The notes: generated by a model not told the origin, from the letters alone. A stretch of DNA of 43,235 nucleotides from Pseudanabaena sp. Salubria-1 (GCA_023336205.1 JALQCR010000052.1:1-43235); one strand, 5' to 3'. Positions 16,289-24,292 are shown, counted from the stretch's first letter. Made by a program: numbers and translations.

Positions 16289-16546
16289 TTATTTTCGACT
16301 CATCTGTTCTAGTTTGGTTTGTAATTGTTGGAATACTAATTCACCATCAACGACATCGCCTTGTTTAATTTGCTCTGTTCCTTCAGCGATCTTTTTCCTT
16401 AATTCGCTCAACTTTTGTTGTTTAGTTTCATATTCTTCCAAAAGCTGAAACGCAAAAGCTAAGAGAGAATCAACACTCTGATAATTACCACCTTGAAGTT
16501 TGGCGCGAATAAAGTTTTCCTGTTCTAGCTTTAAGGCAATGTTCAT
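16289..16546 (-). CDS. ParD-like antitoxin, apparently orphan
   Basis: 85 residues from ATG 16546. An upstream start at 16636 would add an unrelated leader. The N-terminal part (LEQENFIRAKLQGGNYQSVD) resembles ribbon-helix-helix ParD proteins and the tail (ELRKKIAEGTEQIKQGDVVDG) matches the toxin-binding helix of that family. No ParE-type toxin follows: the next sequence is intergenic and then the convergent membrane gene. An antitoxin left after toxin loss, or a protein acting in trans, are the simplest readings. Confidence 0.75.
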   Translation of the reverse strand: MNIALKLEQENFIRAKLQGGNYQSVDSLLAFAFQLLEEYETKQQKLSELRKKIAEGTEQIKQGDVVDGELVFQQLQTKLEQMSRK

Positions 16547-16619
16547 TTTCCCAATCCTGCGAAAGTTGGAATCAATAGCTAGTATAGCGTAACCATAAGT
16601 TTGCACTATATCATGGCGA

Positions 16620-16670
16620 TTATGTGGTGCGTTCATTCAATCGTGGCAAACTATTCACAATTTTAACTGC
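16620..16670 (-). pseudogene. Gene-tail remnant A (VKIVNSLP...LNER)
   Basis: The minus strand reads AVKIVNSLPRLNERTT and stop. Related to remnants B and C (17335, 18121), which carry the longer tail ending VNSLPPLNER. It lies between the PIN toxin and the ParD-like gene. The parent family is not recognised. Confidence 0.55.
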
Positions 16671-17088
16671 CAAGATAAATTTCTACGTTTTGGCTGTTCC
16701 ATGTGGCGATGCCAATACCAAAAAAATCCTTGTCTTCTGTCCAAATTGGACAATCAAAGTGCATCGCTAAAGCGACTACTTCCCAATCGTTAGGATCTCT
16801 TGCTTTGATGCGTCTTTCAGCTTCGTTTTTATATTGAATGTAAAACTCTTCAGAAATCGGGATAATGGATTTTTGCAGTTGTAATATTTCCTCGGAAAAT
16901 GGAGATATTGATACTCCTAAATTTTGCTTTTGTAATATTTTGGGCAAATTATTGTAAAGCTCTTGATAGCATTTATCAGGAGTAATAAAGTCACAGCTAT
17001 TGACGTATTTATTCAAGAAATTCGGAACTTTTTCGCCTAATAATGCTCGGATTAGGATGTTTGTATCTAGGACAATTGTCTTTGACAT
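16663..17088 (-). CDS. PIN-domain toxin of type II TA pair
   Basis: 141 residues. PIN acidic residues: D in IVLDTNILIRALLG, E in CYQELYNN, D in ARDPNDWEVVALAMH and D in IWTEDKDFFG. Expected to be an RNase. Its ATG shares a base with the stop of the small upstream antitoxin gene (TAATG), which argues for coupled translation. It belongs to the PIN group with a terminal FFGIGIATW motif. Intact by all visible criteria. Confidence 0.85.
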   Translation of the reverse strand: MSKTIVLDTNILIRALLGEKVPNFLNKYVNSCDFITPDKCYQELYNNLPKILQKQNLGVSISPFSEEILQLQKSIIPISEEFYIQYKNEAERRIKARDPNDWEVVALAMHFDCPIWTEDKDFFGIGIATWNSQNVEIYLGS

Positions 17089-17261
17089 TATTTGGTTGCA
17101 TCTCTCCTCGCTTGTTTACGCATAGCATTAAATTCGGCAATGATGTCATCTTCGCTAATACCGTGAGCTTTTAATAGTTGAGCAAACTTTTGGGCAGATT
17201 GACGTATAGCAATTAGGGTTTCCTTTGTCGGTTTTTTCAGTTGAATGGTTTGGGTTTTCAT
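17088..17261 (-). CDS. Small antitoxin partner of the PIN toxin (57 aa)
   Basis: 57-residue gene from ATG 17261 to TAA 17088, overlapping the PIN start. The protein begins MKTQTIQLKKPTKETLIAIR, continues with an AQKFAQLLKAHGISEDDII helix, and ends in a basic tail (MRKQARRDATK). Position and size fit a VapB-like antitoxin. No family name recognised. Confidence 0.75.
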   Translation of the reverse strand: MKTQTIQLKKPTKETLIAIRQSAQKFAQLLKAHGISEDDIIAEFNAMRKQARRDATK

Positions 17262-17285
17262 GGTGGGTTGATGTTTTTATTAATG

Positions 17286-17313
17286 GTAAGGGCAATTCAT
17301 GAATTGCCCTTAC
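17286..17313. repeat. 28-bp perfect palindrome (GTAAGGGCAATTCAT type)
   Basis: GTAAGGGCAATTCA joined to its exact complement, with no loop. Frequent kind of intergenic palindrome in cyanobacteria. Lies 25 bp upstream of the small antitoxin gene. Confidence 0.75.
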
Positions 17314-17334
17314 GGTGAATCATAGCAAATTTTT

Positions 17335-17435
17335 CTATCTCTCATTCAATGGTGGCAAGCTGTTGACGATCGCAACTGACTCGACACTTACTCGCATGAT
17401 CGCATTTAATGAGGTCAAGGATGTAACGCAACTGC
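17335..17435 (-). pseudogene. Gene-tail remnant B
   Basis: The minus strand encodes VTSLTSLNAIMRVSVESV then AIVNSLPPLNER and stop. About 95 bp are clearly related to remnant C at 18121-18214, so the two are direct repeats. No start codon or upstream domain; a 3' fragment of an unrecognised gene. Confidence 0.6.
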
Positions 17436-17488
17436 TGTTAAAAAATTAGCGGCTTTAATGATGGAAATATTTTGGAAGGGATGCAAAT

Positions 17489-17755
17489 CTAAAATTCATC
17501 CTTGAGGATTTCCTCTAAGATTTCGGGGGTAAGCCCTTTTTGTTGTGCTTCTAAACGAATTTCTTGAACTACTTTTGAAAATATAGGTGGATGTTCTCCT
17601 AATTTTATCCACATGGCTCTAACTCGAACTAGAGATGAGCGATTCATTTTGAAGGCGGTAATAGTAGCTCGACCGATCGCTGTTTTGCCTATAATTTCTG
17701 TTTTGGACTTGTCCCAGCTAAAATGATCTTGCCAAAGATGTAGGTGCTCATGCAA
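17489..17755 (-). pseudogene. HNH-endonuclease C-terminal fragment (HNH domain missing)
   Basis: 88 codons matching, from memory, the end of cyanobacterial HNH endonucleases: WQDHFSWDKSKTEIIGKTAI, GRATITAFKMNRSSLVRVRA and WIKLGEHPP, then a helical tail ending EILEEILKDEF. The HNH zinc/nuclease domain that normally precedes this (~90 residues) is absent. The fragment begins within 8 bp of the end of the upstream partner gene, so an internal deletion probably joined the two. No nuclease activity expected. Confidence 0.65.
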
Positions 17756-18095
17756 CTATCCTTTGCTCTGATCTTGTTTGTAAGAGCCTTAGAGTATATC
17801 TAGCGCGAGTTTTTAGGATAGTGAGGTGATCAACTTTTTCTAGAAGATCATCTAAATCATCAAGTTCACCTTCGGAGAGTGAATTTTCGGTGTTTCTATC
17901 GATTAATTGATCTAGGTGATTTTGATCGGTTATGGCTAATTTACAAGTAGCGAGGGCTTTTAGTTCTTCTGCGGTTAAGCCGATGAGATATTCAGGATCT
18001 AAAGCAGGGGTGAGCCGAGAATAGGTATCTAAATCTAATACAACGCCGATGCGATCGCCTTGTTCGTTAGTTATGTACTGTAATGTTTCAGGCAT
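17748..18095 (-). CDS. Antitoxin-like partner of the HNH gene
   Basis: 115 residues. The N-terminus ETLQYITNEQGDRIGVVLDL resembles Phd/YefM-type beginnings; the rest is acidic and helical (LTAEELKALATCKLAITDQN, GELDDLDDLLEKVDHL) and ends KTRARYTLRLLQTRSEQRIVA. In cyanobacteria such proteins are often encoded directly before an HNH endonuclease, suggesting a TA-like pair. The last ~8 residues may be altered by the deletion that removed the HNH domain. Confidence 0.65.
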   Translation of the reverse strand: MPETLQYITNEQGDRIGVVLDLDTYSRLTPALDPEYLIGLTAEELKALATCKLAITDQNHLDQLIDRNTENSLSEGELDDLDDLLEKVDHLTILKTRARYTLRLLQTRSEQRIVA

Positions 18096-18120
18096 AATTT
18101 AGCTCCTGTGTTTTTTATGT

Positions 18121-18214
18121 CTATCTCTCATTCAATGGTGGCAGGCTATTCACAATTTTAACCGATTCGACACTTACTCGCCCGATCGCACTTAATGAGG
18201 TCGAGGATGTAGCG
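18121..18214 (-). pseudogene. Gene-tail remnant C
   Basis: The minus strand encodes ATSSTSLSAIGRVSVESV then KIVNSLPPLNER and stop, followed 26 bp later by the start of the antitoxin-like gene. Direct repeat of remnant B, with shorter similarity to A. Confidence 0.6.
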
Positions 18215-18259
18215 CGGCTTTAGTATCTGAGACAATGGGAAAAGCGCCTGTATAAATCT

Positions 18260-18511
18260 ATGCCTAAGAAATCTTTTGAAAGCAAATATCCGAATATTTC
18301 TCGTTGGGTTAATCAAGAGAATGGAATAATTGAGATTGGCTGGAGAGATGATGGTAGTTCCAGTGCGTTTGTTCGTGCTTTTGATATTGGTGGAACCTTT
18401 TGGGAAGGTGAGGATGAATATGAGTCGATGGATGATGCGCTTTTGGCTTTGGAGGGTGGTGTACGGGAGTTGATGAGAGAGATTCACGGGGACTCATGGG
18501 AGAATGAGTAA
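18260..18511 (+). CDS. Conserved small hypothetical protein
   Basis: 83 residues, acidic. Compact alpha/beta pattern: YPNISRWVNQENGIIEIGW, SAFVRAFDIGGTFWEGED, then a helix (MDDALLALEGGVRELMREI). The regular polar/non-polar spacing and start close to the upstream remnant suggest a real gene. Function unknown; no TA partner is adjacent. It precedes the restriction locus by 147 bp on the same strand. Confidence 0.6.
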   Translation: MPKKSFESKYPNISRWVNQENGIIEIGWRDDGSSSAFVRAFDIGGTFWEGEDEYESMDDALLALEGGVRELMREIHGDSWENE

Positions 18512-18658
18512 TTTTTAGCCTTTTGTTTGGGGATTTTGCTGATCGCTATAGTTGTCATCAAATTAAAGGCGACCTTTGTTTCTATTTACGCAAATTATGG
18601 CGAAACCTAATAATTTCGTGAGATAATAGTAAATAGTCTAGTATTTCGTCTTTTTGCA

Positions 18659-19789
18659 ATGTCTGAACAAGTTAAGCCAATTCAAAAAATTCTTTTTGGT
18701 AGCCCTGGTACTGGTAAAAGCTATCAAGTGCGTGAAATAGCTAAGAATGAATTGCATATTCCCTTCGATGAAGATACGAAAACGCTGAGAAATACAATTA
18801 AGACGGTATTTCACCCAGAATATACCTATGCTGATTTTATGGGGAAGTTGTTGCTGTTAACTCAAAATGGCTCAATTATCTACAAGTTTTACCCAGGGCA
18901 TTTTCTCCACATTTTGGGTATGGCTTACAAGGCATTAATCGATGGTAGCGATAAAAATTTCTTGTTGATAATTGATGAGTTAAATCGAGGGAATGCTGCC
19001 GCTATTTTTGGAACTGTATTTCAATTGCTTGATCGGGAAAGTGATGGATGGTCAAGTTATGAGGTGGATATTTCAGATATGGAATTATTTGGATTACTTG
19101 AAGTAATGGGGCTAAAGCCAATAATTGGCTCTGATGGAAGTATTGATGTTAATGCTAATGGAATGAAACCATCTTATCAGAAGTATTTTGAAGACACTGC
19201 AAGTAAATTGAATGATACAAATGACAGTTCTAAGAGAGTTTGCAGTCTTCTAAAATATCGTCAAATCAAAATCCCTAAAAATCTATCAATTATTGCTACG
19301 ATTAATACATCAGATGAATCAATTTATTATCTTGATAGCGCATTTAAAAGACGATGGGATTGGGAATATGTTAATTCTCCATCAGGCAAATTCAATATAT
19401 TTGATGTCCCATCAGAATTACGATTTGACAGATTGATTATTCACAATCAAGAGAAAGAGCTTTGGGCGTATTATGTTGTTGGAATTAATGAATTCATCAA
19501 GTCTAATTATCAATCCATTAGACGTGTCGAAGATAAACAGATTGGTTGGTGGTTTATTAAACCTGAAGATGGAAAAGTGGAATTTCAGCAAGTAAAAGAT
19601 AAATTAATGTTTTACCTCTGGGATAGCGTATTTACAAGAGATAAAAAAGCACTAGAAAAGTTCTTGTGTACTGATGAAACCAAACCAATTAAGTTGATCC
19701 AATATTCAGATTTTTTAGATTCGATGGAAGATTTTATGGATCAAGTATATCAACTCGGTAAAGCAAAATTTTTCGATAGTGACTATTAG
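18659..19789 (+). CDS. mcrB: McrB-like AAA+ ATPase/GTPase of a restriction system
   Basis: 376-residue motor subunit of an McrBC-type, modification-dependent (or LlaJI-type) restriction system; it should hydrolyse nucleotide to drive the McrC-like nuclease. Walker A GSPGTGKS (residues 14-21), Walker B LLIIDELNRGN (D106, E107), sensor/McrB signature ATINTSDES then LDSAFKRRWDWEY. The AAA domain begins almost at the N-terminus, so there is no N-terminal DNA-recognition domain like that of E. coli McrB; recognition may lie in the partner. The gene is intact. The partner starts 20 bp downstream but is broken by four insertions, so the system should be inactive. Confidence 0.85.
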   Translation: MSEQVKPIQKILFGSPGTGKSYQVREIAKNELHIPFDEDTKTLRNTIKTVFHPEYTYADFMGKLLLLTQNGSIIYKFYPGHFLHILGMAYKALIDGSDKNFLLIIDELNRGNAAAIFGTVFQLLDRESDGWSSYEVDISDMELFGLLEVMGLKPIIGSDGSIDVNANGMKPSYQKYFEDTASKLNDTNDSSKRVCSLLKYRQIKIPKNLSIIATINTSDESIYYLDSAFKRRWDWEYVNSPSGKFNIFDVPSELRFDRLIIHNQEKELWAYYVVGINEFIKSNYQSIRRVEDKQIGWWFIKPEDGKVEFQQVKDKLMFYLWDSVFTRDKKALEKFLCTDETKPIKLIQYSDFLDSMEDFMDQVYQLGKAKFFDSDY

Positions 19790-19809
19790 TACATTGTTGT
19801 TTAATAAAA

Positions 19810-19993
19810 ATGATTGATTTTAACTCTTTAAAATGTATAGTTAATAACAAATATTCGTTTGTCGGCATTGAAAAAAGGCAAGGAATGCTTTACTTTTATT
19901 TGCCAAAAGGTTTTACAAATGAAATTAATAGAAATGATAAATTTAATACTAATCGAAAGTTATTTTTTTTGTTTCATAAAATTTATAATACAT
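19810..19993 (+). pseudogene. McrC/LlaJI-like restriction gene, piece 1 (N-terminus)
   Basis: ATG 19810, 20 bp after mcrB. Begins MIDFNSLKCIVNN and runs to LFFLFHKIYNT. The frame breaks at the IS30 insertion (TSD CAT, 19991-19993) and resumes at 21084 in phase (AAT ACA TTC AAG GAA). Confidence 0.8.
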
Positions 19994-21080
19994 CGCCAAT
20001 TCAAGGATGAAATGCAACACCTAGAGATCTTTGCGTAAAGGGACTCATAAGGATATTCTGATATTAATCACAATAATTAGGATACCCTCATGAGCTTTGT
20101 CCATCTTACCACCACAGAAAGAAGTGAACTGTATAAACTAAGAGTAATTGAGCAATTATCTGTATCAGAGATAGGTCGTCGCTTGAAGCGAAACAAAAGT
20201 ACGATTTCAAGAGAGTTATCGCGCAATACAGACGAGCGACAGATTGGCTATTTGCCAGATACTGCGGTTGCCCTGATGAAAGCAAGACGGAAACAAGCAA
20301 AGGTAAGATTTCAGAGCATCAGTGCTGAGACGATCGCCGAAGTCAAACAACGGTTAGAGCAACACCACAGCCCAGAGCAACTAGCAGGGAGAATGGAAAG
20401 GGAGGGGCTAGGTAAAATCAGCTATGAGACGATTTATCTGATGATCTATGCAAACCATCAAGAGATGGGAATATATCAACAATATCTGAGGCAGAAGCAA
20501 AAGCAACGAAGGCGCAAAGGTCGCCATCAGAAGCGAGGTGGCATTCCCAATAGGGTAGGGATAGAGAATCGACCGAAGATTGCAGATTTAAAAACAGAGA
20601 TTGGACATTGGGAAAGTGATACGGTAATCGGGTGCAACCACACAGGTATCGTAGTTACGCATGTTGATAAAGCATCGAAGTATTTACTTGCTGGACTAGC
20701 TAAGAACAAGACGATGGATGAGATAAACAGAGTGACATTCAATCTATTTGAGCCTATAGAATCAACATCTCGAAAGACAATGACCTTTGATAATGGAAGA
20801 GAATTCTGTGGGCATGAGAAGCTATCTGAAAGATTGAAACTAGAGACCTTCTTTGCGAATCCATATCATTCATGGGAACGTGGATTGAATGAACACACCA
20901 ATGGATTAATTAGAGAGTTCTATCCCAAAAGTACAAACTTTAAAATCGTGAAAGAAGAGGACTTTCAGAAGGCAGTGAATTTGATCAATCACAGACCCAG
21001 AAAATCACTTGACTATCGTACTCCTTACGAAGTATTCTTTGCTTCATCAGAACCCGTTGCATTTCATCCTTGAATTGGCG
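19994..21080 (+). mobile_element. IS30-family element (1087 bp, 3-bp TSD)
   Basis: Perfect 25-bp terminal inverted repeats (19994-20018 and 21056-21080, starting CGCCAATTCAAGGATG). TSD CAT at 19991-19993 and 21081-21083. One intact transposase gene. Confidence 0.93.
20090..21073 (+). CDS. IS30 transposase
   Basis: 327 residues. N-terminal HTH with SVSEIGRRLKRNKSTISREL, a basic linker (KQRRRKGRHQKRGGIPNR), and the IS30 DDE core: GHWESDTVIG (first D), MTFDNGREF (second D) and NEHTNGLIREFYPK (E). Full length and uninterrupted; the gene stops 7 bp from the element's end. Confidence 0.93.
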   Translation: MSFVHLTTTERSELYKLRVIEQLSVSEIGRRLKRNKSTISRELSRNTDERQIGYLPDTAVALMKARRKQAKVRFQSISAETIAEVKQRLEQHHSPEQLAGRMEREGLGKISYETIYLMIYANHQEMGIYQQYLRQKQKQRRRKGRHQKRGGIPNRVGIENRPKIADLKTEIGHWESDTVIGCNHTGIVVTHVDKASKYLLAGLAKNKTMDEINRVTFNLFEPIESTSRKTMTFDNGREFCGHEKLSERLKLETFFANPYHSWERGLNEHTNGLIREFYPKSTNFKIVKEEDFQKAVNLINHRPRKSLDYRTPYEVFFASSEPVAFHP

Positions 21081-21083
21081 CAT

Positions 21084-21343
21084 TCAAGGAAATATGTGTC
21101 AACAAAGGATATCTAGATCCACATAATTCTATCAAAAAGCAAGGGCGCGACGGATTAATAAGTTCTGTTAAAGGAGCTAAAATTAATGATGATGGTAATG
21201 AGTTAGAGAATATTTTTTACTCAAAGCTCAATTCTATTGACAATTTAATAAATATATATGATGAGCCGAGAATTTTGTCTCTTGCTTATAGATTGGGCAA
21301 TAGTGATAAGGTTGATATTAGTCATATCCATAAATATTTACAT
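21084..21343 (+). pseudogene. McrC/LlaJI-like restriction gene, piece 2
   Basis: Encodes FKEICVNKGYLDPHN through GRDGLISSVKGAKINDD and ILSLAYRLGNSDKVDIS to HIHKYLH. Open in the frame set by piece 1 after IS30 removal. Ends at the 8-bp TSD ATTTACAT of the first ISL3 element; continues at 22740. Confidence 0.8.
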
Positions 21344-21374
21344 GGGTCTTCTGGGTTTAAGGGGATAAGTAAAT

Positions 21375-22154
21375 CTAATGAGAAAGACAAGCTAATAATC
21401 TAGAACGAAAATTTAAAAAATTTAAAAAACCATAAGCCTGTCGTTTAATTAATTTAATACGATTATTAAGTCCCTCCATCACACCACTAGATGTACGATT
21501 TAAAAAGTAGTTACAAATATTATCAAGATGATTACGAATGGTTTCCAAAACTGCGCCATAAACAGCTTTAGCTTTTTGAAGCCATTCTTTTAATTGTTTC
21601 TGACCCTCTTCAGGAGTTTTACAAGTCTCAAAAATACTTCTAAAGTCTTCTTTGAGATTATAAGCTAGTCGCAAGCGTTTAGAACATTTCAAGACATTTT
21701 CTAACTTCACTTTTTCTTCTTCTGTTAAGTCTACCTTGTTCTTTAGTAGAATAAATCGACTACCTTTAATCTTGATTTTAGCTTTTTGACGCAGTTGATT
21801 TAACTCTTTGATTAGTGGCTGCATAACATGAAATCTGTCGATGACAATTTTCGCATTTGGAAATACTTCTTTGACAACTTTGGGAAAGCCTCCCCACATA
21901 TCAATGCTAACCTCCTCTACTTTTTCCCTTATCTCAATCGGTTGCTGCTTCAGGACTTCAATGATGTCATCTTGTTTATGACTATCAATTACTTCTAGTA
22001 ATGCTCCTGCGTCAATACTTGATACGACTGTCACAAAGTCTTTATGTCCTTTGCGTTTACTCACTTCATCAATACTCACTCGTTTTACTTCTTTCCAATC
22101 ATCTTTTTTTTTAGAGAAAATTGGTGATTGAAAATCCCTTGTATTTGATCCCAA
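21375..22154 (-). pseudogene. ISL3 transposase a, catalytic part (frameshifted)
   Basis: Carries VSIDEVSKRKGHKDFVTVVS (first D), VSIDMWGGFPKVV and VIDRFHVMQPL (second D), and the C-terminal SGVMEGLNNRIKLIKRQAYG with the E. The frame joins the N-terminal part (22085-22534) only by a -1 shift in the nine-A run at ~22104-22112, giving SLKKKDDWKEVKRVSIDEV. This may be programmed slippage or a slipped, dead gene; the intact ISL3 gene at 23015-24232 needs no shift, which favours damage. Confidence 0.75.
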
Positions 22155-22534
22155 CTCAAATATTCATCTCGACTTACTTGCTCCACACTCGCACTTTGTA
22201 CTCGTTGATAAACATACTCCTCATACCTTTGTGTGTATCGTCTTTCCCAGTCTACAAAGGGTAACTTTTCCGTAAAATGTCTTTGACAATGTTGACAATA
22301 AAATTGGCGGCGCGGCGTATTTAAATAAACTATTTTCCCAAATACTGACAAATCTCGAATCAATATCGGTCGATTTTGTTTTAATTTTCCACCATGCGTA
22401 TTACAATGCGGACAAGTAATTTCATCCTGTAAAAATCTCAACTTTAGGGTGATTTTATTTTCTTCTTCCGTAAAACTTTCAACGGTTGTGGGCTCATCTG
22501 GGTTTGAGGGGTAAATGGTACAGTATCGATACAA
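22085..22534 (-). pseudogene. ISL3 transposase a, zinc-finger/HTH part starting inside a MITE
   Basis: Native sequence from TTVESFTEEENKITLKLRF onward: zinc ribbon CPHCNTHGG and FYCQHCQRHF, then VEQVSRDEYLSWDQIQGIF. The current first 15 residues (MYRYCTIYPSNPDEP, TTG start at 22534) are encoded by the inserted MITE. The native N-terminus, MDLYLDRLLNLPNTT, lies on the other side (ATG 22670). Confidence 0.75.
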
Positions 22535-22624
22535 TTATTGGCGACATGGTAGGGCTGTAACTGTTGCTCCGAGAGGATTCTGATTACTATTAGCTGTGCT
22601 TATCCCCATGAACCCAGAAGAGCC
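22491..22624. mobile_element. 134-bp ISL3-type MITE nested in ISL3 element a
   Basis: Terminal repeats GGCTCATCTGGGTTTGAGGGG (split here as 22491-22500 and 22501-22511) and the matching complement at 22604-22624 nearly equal the ends of the host ISL3. The 8-bp TSD CGGTTGTG lies at 22483-22490 and 22625-22632. No coding capacity of its own, so presumably moved by an ISL3 transposase. Inserting 142 bp breaks the host frame but provides a new start codon. Confidence 0.88.
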
Positions 22625-22670
22625 CGGTTGTGTTGGGTAAATTTAGCAACCTATCTAGATACAAGTCCAT
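22625..22670 (-). pseudogene. Native 5' end of ISL3 transposase a
   Basis: From ATG 22670 the minus strand reads MDLYLDRLLNLPNTT and then meets the MITE. Removing the MITE and one TSD copy fuses it in frame to VESFTEEENK. The LLNLP pattern matches the start of ISL3 element b (TELLNLPGIEVENYT). Confidence 0.85.
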
Positions 22671-22739
22671 ACCTGTCACCACTTATCTTTGTGCTTCATT
22701 ATACATTAATCCCCTCAAACCCAGAAGAGCCATTTACAT

Positions 22740-22998
22740 AAGGCTATGTACTTGTCTAATCACACAGCTTATGTAGATCAAATATTTTTACAGAAAAGAT
22801 CGATGCAATATCAAGCAACTGATATTGTTACCATGTACTGCTACTTATTGTGTGAAGTTAAGCATCAACTTAATGAAAAAGTTAATTCTGAAATTGAATC
22901 ATTAGCTGACCAGTTTCAATACCAATATTTAGGATGTGATGGTAGTTTGTTTAATGAACAAAGCTATAGTCAGGTTTTAGATATTCTGAAAGATACAT
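22740..22998 (+). pseudogene. McrC/LlaJI-like restriction gene, piece 3
   Basis: Encodes KAMYLSNHTAYVDQIFLQKR through TDIVTMYCYLLCEVKHQL to SYSQVLDILKDT. In frame with piece 2 after ISL3a removal. Ends at the TSD AGATACAT of ISL3 element b and resumes at 24293. Confidence 0.8.
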
Positions 22999-24284
22999 GG
23001 CTCTATCGTTCAAACTATGCTCGACCAATATCTAAATGCCAACAAATTAGAGATCGCAACTTAAAATTATCAAAATTCCTGAAGCCATACCCAGATCGTT
23101 TAATTAGCTTTAACTTATTATTGATACCCTCAACAACGCCATTAGTAGTGCGGTTCTCAAAGTAATTAGTAACTTCTCCAAACCATCGACAAATTGTGCC
23201 AACACTATCCTTATACGTCTCCTTTGCTGTCTCCATCCAGTCGAGTAATTTTGATGCGCCATCTCCCCAATTTTTAGCATCTTCAAAGACTCTTCTAAAC
23301 TCTTCTTTTTGCTGATGCATTTTCCCTAGCAATGGTACCACTTCTCGAATTTCTTCTAATTTTATTTTTTGCTTCTCTGTTAAATCTTTTTCGTTCTTTA
23401 GTAATGCATACTTACTCTGCTTAAGTGCTTCTTCGATTTTCTTTTTCTCGTTTACATTTTTGTTTTCTTTATTTGCTTTTTGCAGGTCATTTCGTGCTGT
23501 TTTTAGTTCCTCAGGAACTATCTTTGTTACATGGAATCGGTCGGCTACTACCTCTGCTTTTGGTATTAGTTTGTTGATCAGTCCTTTATAATTTCCACTT
23601 AGATCCATACTTACCTCAATAATTTGCTCTAACACCTCTTTTCCCCACCCCTCAAGCTCTTTCCTTATTTCTTCTTGTTTCCGTGATCGCACAAATCCTA
23701 TCGGTATTTTTCTGTCTAAATCTACCAATACTACTATGTAGTCCCCTTGTCCTTTTCGTAATGCTATTTCATCAATCCCAAGTCGTTTTAATGGCTTTAA
23801 ATCTATTCTAAGTTTTTTTTCGCTAATGTATTTTATCATCGACCACACTTCCTCATCTGTTAAGTCATTTTGCTTCCCTACATTATGCATATCGCTATGC
23901 AATACTTGCTGCACTATCATCTCTGCAAATCTGTTAGTTTGTTTTCGTCTCTTTCCTATAAATTCTAGTTCTTCACTGAACGGCTTTTCACATTTTTTAC
24001 ACTTGAATTGACGACGGTTTACTTTTAATAGTACTTCCTGTCCACTAATGCTTAAATCTCTTGCAAAATACCAGCGATTTTGATGCAGATGATTACTTTC
24101 TTCTCCGCATCTTGGACACTTTGCTTTTGTCGTTTTCGCTTCAACCTCTAAAATTAATCGATCTGCTACTTTTGTGTAGTTTTCTACTTCGATTCCTGGC
24201 AGATTTAAAAGTTCGGTTAGAATTGGCTGCATATTTGTTGTTTTGTATCTTATGTTACCTTAGCATCATTTAGACGATTGAGCC
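22999..24284 (-). mobile_element. ISL3-family element b (1286 bp, 8-bp TSD)
   Basis: Imperfect terminal repeats GGCTCTATCGTTCAAACTATG and GGCTCAATCGTCTAAATGATG (right end given as complement). TSD AGATACAT at 22991-22998 and 24285-24292. One intact transposase gene; not the same element as ISL3a. Confidence 0.93.
23015..24232 (-). CDS. ISL3 transposase b (intact)
   Basis: 405 residues. Zinc ribbon CPRCGEESNHLH then FKCKKCEKPF; HTH-like stretch NDLTDEEVWSMIKYISEK; DDE core with RLGIDEIALRKGQGDYIVV (first D), VSMDLSGNYKGLI and VVADRFHVTKIV (second D), and TNGVVEGINNKLKLIKRSGY (E). No frameshift or stop; probably active. Confidence 0.93.
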   Translation of the reverse strand: MQPILTELLNLPGIEVENYTKVADRLILEVEAKTTKAKCPRCGEESNHLHQNRWYFARDLSISGQEVLLKVNRRQFKCKKCEKPFSEELEFIGKRRKQTNRFAEMIVQQVLHSDMHNVGKQNDLTDEEVWSMIKYISEKKLRIDLKPLKRLGIDEIALRKGQGDYIVVLVDLDRKIPIGFVRSRKQEEIRKELEGWGKEVLEQIIEVSMDLSGNYKGLINKLIPKAEVVADRFHVTKIVPEELKTARNDLQKANKENKNVNEKKKIEEALKQSKYALLKNEKDLTEKQKIKLEEIREVVPLLGKMHQQKEEFRRVFEDAKNWGDGASKLLDWMETAKETYKDSVGTICRWFGEVTNYFENRTTNGVVEGINNKLKLIKRSGYGFRNFDNFKLRSLICWHLDIGRA

Positions 24285-24292
24285 AGATACAT

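Larger units (their letters stand above)
21344..22731 (-). mobile_element. ISL3-family element a (1388 bp, 8-bp TSD), itself carrying a MITE
   Basis: Ends GGGTCTTCTGGGTTTAAGGGG and CCCCTCAAACCC-AGAAGAGCC. TSD ATTTACAT at 21336-21343 and 22732-22739. The transposase gene is damaged twice: a 134-bp MITE near its start and a frameshift at an A9 run. Without the MITE and one MITE TSD it would be 1246 bp. Confidence 0.93.

Noticed and set aside
18158..18497. Minus-strand ORFs opposite the 83-aa hypothetical gene
   Set aside because: Composition is unlike proteins (rich in His/Ser/Pro) and they overlap the more plausible plus-strand gene; part of one is just remnant C read in another frame.
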